A stretch of DNA of 51,354 nucleotides from a virus: the IMG/VR virus record IMGVR_UViG_3300023284_002013, positions 1 to 51,354 of that record; one strand, written 5' to 3'. A program made the translations under genes and the position numbers. The notes below the pieces were generated by a model. The model was not told the origin of the DNA. It worked only from the letters and a program-made list of their open reading frames with translations, and ran no database searches. How positions within the stretch are numbered: position 1 is the first letter of the stretch; the number at the start of each line of letters is the position of its first letter. Shown here one piece after another: positions 45,980 through 51,354 of this stretch.

Positions 45980-46075
45980 AAAAAGGCGCGAACAGAGAAT
46001 CCGTTCGTGCCTTCGTAACAAGCACTAATGGTCAACGCCGCCGGGAAGCTAACCCGACGACGCATATTTCCTGAC
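45980..46075 (-). promoter_or_regulatory. Duplicated intergenic element before structural genes (copy 1)
   Basis: On the minus strand: GGAAATATGC, then ACCATTAGTGCTTGTTACGA, then AAGGCACGAAC paired with GTTCGCGCCTT (one wobble), then TTTTTT. A true intrinsic-terminator form. It shares its whole motif order with 42649-42726. The hairpin ends about 25 nt before the ATG at 45958, so transcription of the portal and downstream genes must pass through it. Confidence 0.7.
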
Positions 46076-46113
46076 TAGCTCATCAGCTTAGCCCTCAAAG
46101 CGTCCTTGAACTC

Positions 46114-46443
46114 TTAGGTTTCTACTAACTTGTTTACGGCTTCCTTTAAGGATTCGTCCAAAAGCCCAGGCAACTTGTCGATGGTCACGTGTAACTGCAA
46201 AACTTGCTCTGCCAAAAACGCTATCGACTCCTCGCAGTGCATCATCATAGGCCCAGGGTCAAATCTAATCTGCCCCTTCGGAGTATTCCTGATGCGCCAC
46301 TTCGCTTGCACAAGGTCGCTATGGACGCGGGCTATTTGGGTGTACATCTTCCCAACGTGGTCGTCGCCCATGATCGGCATCGCGGGCACTGCGGGTTGGG
46401 CCATCGGTTTCGTGTCGTTCTTGTTCGTTGGCATCTCACTCAT
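46114..46443 (-). CDS. Hypothetical helical protein
   Basis: 109 residues (MSEMPTNKNDTKPMAQPAVP) with a proline/methionine-rich disordered start and a helical body (VGKMYTQIARVHSDLVQAKW; SLKEAVNKLVET at the end). It overlaps the upstream gene by 8 nt. Function unknown. Confidence 0.6.
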   Translation of the reverse strand: MSEMPTNKNDTKPMAQPAVPAMPIMGDDHVGKMYTQIARVHSDLVQAKWRIRNTPKGQIRFDPGPMMMHCEESIAFLAEQVLQLHVTIDKLPGLLDESLKEAVNKLVET

Positions 46444-47308
46444 ATTCTAGCACCAGCAGCGGTTCGTCAAATCGGTCCGCCGGGTCCGTACCGGATATGC
46501 TCAGAAAGTACATCCGCTCGGCGGGGGCCTGCTCCTTAGCAAAGTCCAGCAGAATGAAGTCGTACCGGGCGTTCGTAGCCGACCGGGCCGTCAACTCATC
46601 GTTATCCACCAATTCGGCAATGTCCGAGCCGCCCCGCGCACTGAGCCGGTCGGTCATGCGCAGGCGGACCTCCACAGTGCCGGTAAAGGCCACGTTCTGC
46701 ACGTATACCCAAGCCCTCAGCAGCTTGTGCGCCCGCGGGATGACCATGCGGCAGACGAAGTTCGAGTTGACGAGATAGTAACGGGTGTACTCCAGCCACA
46801 AGCCCGTCAGGTACATCGCGTCGGTCGTGTGTGCTACCGGGGTCAGGCCGCAAGTCAAGATTTGCGGGTCGTTCGGTATGTCGGCCGCCGCGATGGTCGC
46901 TACCTTCTCCGCGAAGGTCGTGGTCTGGTTCGACTCCGAGGTGTCCGCGACGGCGGTATCGGCCTCACTGAAATACGAAGCCAGCGTCAAGGCAACGGCG
47001 TCGGTTGTACCCGCACTCGCTATCCGCGCGTGCAGTTCAAGGTCCTTGGAGGCGTCAAAGTCCGGGGGTAGCGCCGTTTGGAAAATCACCTGATCGTTGT
47101 TGCTGGAGGCCCAATGGACGCGCTGGGCGCCGTCCGTGGCCGCGTTGATAGCCTCCAGAATCGGCGTGCTGTCGCTGGCCAGAATACCGCCGTGCGCGGC
47201 GAGGTTGCCGACGTCGAGATTGGTCGTCTCGCGCAGGGTCGGCAACGGGATGGTAATGAATCCCGGCGACGCGGCGATTTTATCCCACTGCTGGATTATG
47301 AGCGGCAT
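46436..47308 (-). CDS. Putative virion protein
   Basis: 290 residues (MPLIIQQWDKIAASPGFITI) behind GGGAGGTTCTATAG. All-beta sandwich pattern (RVHWASSNNDQVIFQTALPP; DLELHARIASAGTTDAVALT; EVRLRMTDRL). Similar proteins occur in head-gene clusters of other phages, as I recall, and may decorate the capsid. Family not confirmed. Confidence 0.6.
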   Translation of the reverse strand: MPLIIQQWDKIAASPGFITIPLPTLRETTNLDVGNLAAHGGILASDSTPILEAINAATDGAQRVHWASSNNDQVIFQTALPPDFDASKDLELHARIASAGTTDAVALTLASYFSEADTAVADTSESNQTTTFAEKVATIAAADIPNDPQILTCGLTPVAHTTDAMYLTGLWLEYTRYYLVNSNFVCRMVIPRAHKLLRAWVYVQNVAFTGTVEVRLRMTDRLSARGGSDIAELVDNDELTARSATNARYDFILLDFAKEQAPAERMYFLSISGTDPADRFDEPLLVLEYE

Positions 47309-47616
47309 CTATAGAACCTCCCTCGATCCTCTATTCCTGCCGCCAAGCCCGCAGCGATCAGATGATCGTTGATTATCACAGAAGCACGCACAGCAGCGTT
47401 CACCTCAGATAGTTTGACCGTCATCTTTCCCATCTTCATCGACGCCTCGTCCTGAATCTCGCAGGTGACGTACGGGTCCGGCGCATTCGCGCGTTCCGCT
47501 CGCCTTTTTCCGAACTGCAACGGGCGCCGGGTGTCGAACACACTAATCTTCGACAGCGGCAGCTTCATCGCCTTGGCGGTGCTCTCGATAAGTTTGGCTA
47601 GGTCGTCAACGGTCAT
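47296..47616 (-). CDS. Hypothetical protein
   Basis: 106 residues (MTVDDLAKLIESTAKAMKLP), helical start then strands, with basic segments around RKRAERAN-like KRRAERANAPDPYVTCEIQD. Overlaps both neighbours by a few bases. Function unknown. Confidence 0.6.
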   Translation of the reverse strand: MTVDDLAKLIESTAKAMKLPLSKISVFDTRRPLQFGKRRAERANAPDPYVTCEIQDEASMKMGKMTVKLSEVNAAVRASVIINDHLIAAGLAAGIEDRGRFYRCRS

Positions 47617-47882
47617 GTAGTTTCAGCAAGCGCCGTACGAGGTTCGCGAAGGTTAAGCAACGCAGCGTTAAGTCGGGCGTCAATCACTTCTTTGACATGC
47701 TCGATTCCACGGCGACGAACAATCTCATTCGCTTGAGCCAAGTCAATTGTCATGTAGTCCTGCGTTTCCTTTCCTAGAACCCAGCAGCATACATAGACGC
47801 ACTTCTCAATGGGTCGAGCCAACTCCACTTCTTTCTGGCGTGCGACATCCTCAACCAACGCGAATAGGTCGTCAATATCCAA
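47613..47882 (-). CDS. Hypothetical helical protein
   Basis: 89 residues with a TTG start inside the last codons of the terminase gene (11-nt overlap) and GAGACGGTGACGC upstream. Helical (DLFALVEDVARQKEVELARP; ANEIVRRRGIEHVKEVIDAR). It resembles its neighbour at 47296 in opening (DDLxxLIE), so the two may be distant paralogues. Function unknown. Confidence 0.55.
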   Translation of the reverse strand: MDIDDLFALVEDVARQKEVELARPIEKCVYVCCWVLGKETQDYMTIDLAQANEIVRRRGIEHVKEVIDARLNAALLNLREPRTALAETT

Positions 47883-49695
47883 GCGTCACCGTCTCTCTCA
47901 GACTGTCGTACTCCCGCAGGGCCGCGATGCTGTTGGCCGGTATGATCCGGCGCGACACCGACTCGTCACCGCCCAGGGGATTATAACCTCTATCCACCAT
48001 TCCATGATAGGCCATCAGTCGCGCGACCACCCGGTCGGCGTGATTCGCCCGCGCGCCGGTCGGATCCGGCGTGGAGGCCGCAATCGCATGAACGGCACCC
48101 TGCGGCGTCTCCTGGTACATCCGCAGTTCCTTGACCGCCAGCTTACTACGCTCCGTCACATAATGCTTGTCCAGGGCCTCGTAGAGATTCGTTATCAGCC
48201 ATTGTTGATTGTAGGGCGTGGTCCAGAACCCCGGCTCCTTGGTCTCCTCATTGGTGATTTTCTTCTCCTGCTTGCGGTAATAGATGTTGCCGTAGCGCAG
48301 TCGGTCGGTAACGGTGTGGCCGTAGGCAATGCCGACGCCGTTGCCCTCCCAGATGTGATACGCCTTGTGGAAAAAGTGGCAAAGTGAGATCGTCAGAACG
48401 GCGAAATCCGCGGCATCCATGCCGTGAACGACCAATTCGGCGACCACTTCGCCTGTCTGGAGGTTCATAACCACCGCACAGGAGTTCGACCAGCCAGCGC
48501 CTTGAGAATCACGGCTGCCGGCCGCTATGTCGGCACCGACCACGTAGTCAAACTCCCTGGACGGGAACCCCTTATCGTTGAGGTGAATCCACAGTTTCAG
48601 GGGTCCCTTGCCCTTGTCGAGGAAGCCCTTGCACTCCCCGCTGTCGGGCTGCACAATCAGGTCCCCCTCATGCAGCGGCTCCATGGCGTCTTCCAGTAGA
48701 ATTCGGCGCAGCAGCAGCTCGGAGAAGTACTGCCAGCCGGAGCCGCAGTAGTCGATCTGGATCTCCTGGGCGATCTCCTGCTCGTTGACCGCGTCCTGGC
48801 ACTGCTGCTCGAACCACGGACTCGTGAGTCGGTCACGTAACCCCTCGACGTTATCCGACCAGAATCCGCTCTTAGGCTTCTCAGTCAGACCCGGACCGGA
48901 CAGACCGGCACCCTTCTGGGGATGGTCCGGCCACCAGAACGACGACTGATTATGAGCCTTGAGCTTGTAGTCCGCGAACGCATTTCCCATACCACAGGGG
49001 GTGGATTGCAGAATCATGCAGTCGGTGGTCGGTCTTATACCGCCGAGAATGGCGTAACCGTCCTGCGGGCGCTCACCCATGAGGGCGAACTCGTCCAGCA
49101 GCGCCGCCATGTTCCGGTCCTGGTGCCCCATGCGCCGGGTAGTGGACTCGCCGGTGATCACCGCATTATGGCCCGGATGCTGCATGAACATCTTCCGCCG
49201 CTCGTGGCCGCGGCGCACGTTCGGCCGCACGGATTCCGGCAGATAAGCGAGCATGTGGTCCAGTTTGGCGAAGTGGGTGCCGGGATGGCCCTTCTGGTCC
49301 ACCAGCCACTCTTTCCAACTGGCGAGGTGGAACTTCGCACCCTTCGTAAACAGCCAGTGCCAGAAGATCCAGAAGAGGCTGCACCAGGTGAGTCCCATAT
49401 CGCGCGACTTGTCGAGGTGAAAGTGCCGGCGCCCGCCGTCCTGCTGCAACAGCCGCATGTAGCGGGTCTGCAACGGATAGAGCAGCATCGGCACCAGCAT
49501 GGGAAACGGCTTTGCCTGATAGGTCCAACCGAGCGCATCAACGAAGAAACAGAGGTCCGTGGACGCCCGCAACATGATCTGGTGGCGGAAACCGGACTCC
49601 TCGTTCATCCGTTTGTCGAGCGCCAGGCGATACTGAACGTTTTCGGCAATGTTGCGCGGGGGATCGTCACCGGCGGAGATGGACAGGGAACTCAT
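47872..49695 (-). CDS. terL: Terminase large subunit
   Basis: 607 residues, the DNA-packaging motor. ATPase domain: Walker A-like KSRDMGLT (96-103), Walker B MAALLDE (D201, E202), coupling motif LQSTPCG (229-235). Nuclease domain: GADIAAG (D389), IWEGNG (E450) and NHADRV (D554), the metal-binding acidic triad of the RNase H-like fold. It cuts and translocates concatemeric DNA into the prohead with the portal. It overlaps the 61-residue gene upstream by 29 nt. Confidence 0.93.
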   Translation of the reverse strand: MSSLSISAGDDPPRNIAENVQYRLALDKRMNEESGFRHQIMLRASTDLCFFVDALGWTYQAKPFPMLVPMLLYPLQTRYMRLLQQDGGRRHFHLDKSRDMGLTWCSLFWIFWHWLFTKGAKFHLASWKEWLVDQKGHPGTHFAKLDHMLAYLPESVRPNVRRGHERRKMFMQHPGHNAVITGESTTRRMGHQDRNMAALLDEFALMGERPQDGYAILGGIRPTTDCMILQSTPCGMGNAFADYKLKAHNQSSFWWPDHPQKGAGLSGPGLTEKPKSGFWSDNVEGLRDRLTSPWFEQQCQDAVNEQEIAQEIQIDYCGSGWQYFSELLLRRILLEDAMEPLHEGDLIVQPDSGECKGFLDKGKGPLKLWIHLNDKGFPSREFDYVVGADIAAGSRDSQGAGWSNSCAVVMNLQTGEVVAELVVHGMDAADFAVLTISLCHFFHKAYHIWEGNGVGIAYGHTVTDRLRYGNIYYRKQEKKITNEETKEPGFWTTPYNQQWLITNLYEALDKHYVTERSKLAVKELRMYQETPQGAVHAIAASTPDPTGARANHADRVVARLMAYHGMVDRGYNPLGGDESVSRRIIPANSIAALREYDSLRETVTLGY

Positions 49696-49852
49696 AAAGG
49701 TCTCTCGGCCCGCAATTCAAAAGAAACTTGAGAATGTGGCCCGTAGAGCCCATGTCTCGAGTCTTTACAAACATGGCCTCCCGTTGGGCAAGGGTCAGAT
49801 ACGGGCCATCAGCCATGCGAAGCAAAACGTCTTGGCCGCATTTGGGTCTCAT
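49667..49852 (-). CDS. Small hypothetical protein
   Basis: 61 residues (MRPKCGQDVLLRMADGPYLT), coupled to the upstream gene by ATGA. A motif resembling an HNH/HTH-type 'PYLTLAQREAMF' helix and two cysteines. A terminase accessory role is conceivable by position only. Confidence 0.55.
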   Translation of the reverse strand: MRPKCGQDVLLRMADGPYLTLAQREAMFVKTRDMGSTGHILKFLLNCGPRDLYEFPVHLRR

Positions 49853-50100
49853 AGCAGCACCTTGGCAGTCGATGTGAGCCTATCGGTGTCTGGATCAAAA
49901 TACGACCGCCAAAACAACTCCGCACCACACCCACAAACCATAAACATCACGACTCCCAAATTGCCGGGGCCGGGATCATGGCATACCAGTTCTTCCATCA
50001 CATGAACCCCGGCCACGATGGGCAACTGCGGAGCTAGCAGTTCGCGACATGCAGGACATCGCGTCGGGCACTGCTTCGTAACACCGTAGGCACTAGCCAT
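49849..50100 (-). CDS. Zinc-ribbon protein
   Basis: 83 residues (MASAYGVTKQCPTRCPACRE). C-x3-C-x2-C near the N terminus and VCGCGAELFW later form a likely zinc ribbon. Sits between terminase genes. Function unknown. Confidence 0.65.
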   Translation of the reverse strand: MASAYGVTKQCPTRCPACRELLAPQLPIVAGVHVMEELVCHDPGPGNLGVVMFMVCGCGAELFWRSYFDPDTDRLTSTAKVLL

Positions 50101-50103
50101 AAA

Positions 50104-50739
50104 TCAATACCCCGTCTCCGCCGGCACCGATAGCGGACCGTCCAAATAACCCTTCTCCAAGCCCTCCAGGCACAACTCTGCGGCGCTAAGCTCCCGATCC
50201 GGGTCCGGCTTCGACACCGGCGCCGAATCCGCCCCCTTCGACTGAGCCCTGGCCAACTCGTCCGTCTTGTCCGGCTCAGGGGTCCAATCGCCGATCTTCG
50301 CCAACTTACGATTGGCCAGGACCATGTGAGCACGCACCAGACTACGCCGAATGAGCAAGTCCTTCTTCCCGTCCAAGTATAGCCGCCAGGCACGACCGCT
50401 CGGAGCACGCTTGCACTTCCACGGCTTCATGCAAATGGCGTCCCAAGCCCACAAAGCGTCGGCCAGGTGGTCGGTTATCCTTGTCTTGAACACCGGAAAG
50501 GGCAACTCCGTCTTGAAGCCCCACTCCATGACCTCGTCAACGGTGTACCAACGCTGGTTCTCGTAAATTACGCTGGGGACCTTACCCTCCCTACACAAGT
50601 CCCGTAGATGCTGCCGCTGAATCCCAATTATCCGAGCCATGACCGCGGTACGCACGCGCCCCTCACGCCAAAGCTCGCACTCGTGAATCTTGCATTTGTC
50701 ACGCTCGAACGGCACGCCGGGTGTCTTCTTGAAGGGCAT
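50104..50739 (-). CDS. Putative terminase small subunit (HTH protein)
   Basis: 211 residues (MPFKKTPGVPFERDKCKIHE). A helix-turn-helix spans about residues 31-65 (AVMARIIGIQRQHLRDLCRE, then GKVPSVIYENQRWYTVDEVM, MerR/Xis-like), then charged helices and a disordered acidic tail. DNA-binding proteins of this size directly upstream of terL are usually the small terminase that recognises packaging sites. The MerR-like start is unusual for that, so an alternative is a transcriptional regulator. TGATG overlap upstream. Confidence 0.5.
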   Translation of the reverse strand: MPFKKTPGVPFERDKCKIHECELWREGRVRTAVMARIIGIQRQHLRDLCREGKVPSVIYENQRWYTVDEVMEWGFKTELPFPVFKTRITDHLADALWAWDAICMKPWKCKRAPSGRAWRLYLDGKKDLLIRRSLVRAHMVLANRKLAKIGDWTPEPDKTDELARAQSKGADSAPVSKPDPDRELSAAELCLEGLEKGYLDGPLSVPAETGY

Positions 50740-50927
50740 CAGCCAGCGCCCTCATATTTGCCCCAATCCAATTTAGGGCCGCCTGCAAGCTCGCGCTTAA
50801 CATCAGCCACGATGCACCCAATCTGCGTGGCAGAGTACCCCCAGGCCCAAAGCAGGATACGAGCATCAGCTTCGTCGTGTACGGCACGACTGGCCTTGAC
50901 CAACTCAAAGATGCTGGGTTCAGTCAT
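50739..50927 (-). CDS. Small hypothetical protein
   Basis: 62 residues (MTEPSIFELVKASRAVHDEA), helical, with an ILLWAWGYSATQIGCIVADV segment that resembles a helix-turn-helix of sigma or small terminase type (YSATQIG). Coupled to both neighbours. Could be part of the packaging recognition system. Confidence 0.55.
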   Translation of the reverse strand: MTEPSIFELVKASRAVHDEADARILLWAWGYSATQIGCIVADVKRELAGGPKLDWGKYEGAG

Positions 50928-51000
50928 GGGTCAAATACTCGTGTATGTTCGCCCCGGTTGGTGCCGTCAGAGCCATCTTGCGCGTCAACTTCAAGAACAT
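50920..51000 (-). CDS. Possible 26-residue peptide
   Basis: Short ORF MFLKLTRKMALTAPTGANIH with GGAGG upstream, its TGA overlapping the ATG of the next gene. The overlap and the ribosome binding site support translation, the length argues for caution. It may simply be a coupling leader for the 50739 gene. Confidence 0.35.
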   Translation of the reverse strand: MFLKLTRKMALTAPTGANIHEYLTHD

Positions 51001-51014
51001 GGGCTCAAAATCCT

Positions 51015-51033
51015 CCGATGTGAGTCACATCGG
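51015..51033. promoter_or_regulatory. Near-perfect palindrome
   Basis: CCGATGTGAGTCACATCGG is a 9-bp inverted repeat around one base. In RNA it would form a hairpin followed on the minus strand by AGGATTTTGAG and the 26-codon ORF. It could be a protein operator or a weak terminator between the sigma-like gene and the packaging genes. Confidence 0.5.
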
Positions 51034-51035
51034 GC

Positions 51036-51341
51036 TTACGTGGACTCATCGGGCAGCTCCATCCGCATCGCCGCCAAGTACCCCTTGACGTCTTTGTGCT
51101 CCAAGGCGTGAATCATGGCCAGCCGAACGGGATGTCCGAGTTTGCGAATAGCCTTGGCCTGTACCTGACGAATCCGCTCGCGAGTCACCTTGAAAATCGT
51201 GCCGACCTCCTCAAGCGTGTAGATATAGCCATCCCCAATGCCGTAGCGCAGCATCAAAATCTCGCGCTCGCGATAGGTCAGCGTCTTCAAAACGCGGAGA
51301 CCGCCTTCCCGATCGACCTTTTTTTGACCCTCTTCAACCAT
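51036..51341 (-). CDS. Stand-alone sigma-70 region 4 protein
   Basis: 101 residues. Residues 20-70 ([51 protein letters not shown]) are a full sigma-70 region 4 with the -35-recognition helix-turn-helix (about 42-64). Regions 1-3 are absent, so it cannot act as an ordinary sigma. It may instead occupy the beta-flap site, redirect RNA polymerase, or compete with host sigma. The motif [17 protein letters not shown] resembles planctomycete RpoD. It starts at an ATG overlapping the stop of the 43-residue gene across the circular junction. Confidence 0.88.
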   Translation of the reverse strand: MVEEGQKKVDREGGLRVLKTLTYREREILMLRYGIGDGYIYTLEEVGTIFKVTRERIRQVQAKAIRKLGHPVRLAMIHALEHKDVKGYLAAMRMELPDEST

Positions 51342-51354
51342 TATTCCATTCTAC

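Noticed and set aside
1-51354. CRISPR array
   Set aside because: No regularly spaced direct repeats with unique spacers were seen. The repeats present are tandem coding repeats, 11-bp units or dispersed RNA elements.
1-51354. Integrase, DNA polymerase or single-subunit RNA polymerase genes
   Set aside because: I looked for their characteristic motifs among the larger reading frames and found none. The tRNA-like element alone is not enough to claim a temperate phage.

Overview
The window reads as a complete, circularly permuted genome of a tailed phage with a short-tail (T7/podovirus-like) virion layout. Two facts suggest the ends are artificial. The minus-strand ORF that starts at 118 and runs off base 1 continues in frame at base 51354, ending after 43 codons in a TAA that overlaps the ATG of the next gene (51341). 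The gene order also makes sense only as a circle. The host is probably a planctomycete: the phage carries a free-standing sigma-70 region 4 whose motif ([19 protein letters not shown]) resembles planctomycete RpoD as I remember it. This is inference, not a search result. No integrase, DNA polymerase or RNA polymerase is visible, so the phage probably depends on host replication and transcription machinery.

Layout. (1) 1-2411, minus: small accessory genes, with two copies of a structured RNA (1493-1621, 1669-1775) between them. (2) 2459-2792: a 113-nt tRNA-like structure, a strong minus-strand terminator and divergent promoters. (3) 2866-5265, plus: eight small genes ending in an XRE-type regulator. 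(4) 5301-7548, minus: small zinc-ribbon, membrane and lipoprotein genes, with a third RNA copy at their 3' end. (5) 7737-19808, plus: the early region. It holds small accessory genes, a ribbon-helix-helix protein, the fourth RNA copy as leader of a replication initiator gene, a DnaC-like helicase loader, an MT-A70 adenine methylase, two PD-(D/E)XK nucleases (one DUF1064), an ERF annealing protein with a YqaJ exonuclease, and a tandem array of small modular genes. (6) 19875-51341, minus: the late region. In transcription order it holds sigma region 4, a terminase small-subunit candidate, the large terminase, several head genes, portal, scaffold, major capsid protein, twin decoration-like genes, a tail adaptor, a tail hub, three internal/ejection proteins (one of 1699 aa with HEIGH), a fibre, a glycosidase-like lysin candidate and a holin-like protein.

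The most interesting signal is the four-copy RNA. Each copy has a terminal stem P1 that differs in sequence but keeps pairing, enclosing near-invariant blocks (CGCTGTACATGGG at the 5' side, TCGTGTACGGCGC at the 3' side in the sense of transcription). All four have the same orientation as their flanking genes. In the copy at 10099-10229 the 3' strand of P1 overlaps a hairpin that holds the Shine-Dalgarno of the replication initiator, a layout expected of a cis-regulatory switch. A second theme is hairpins, several with T-tracts, placed directly in front of ribosome binding sites; two of them belong to a longer duplicated element in front of head genes.
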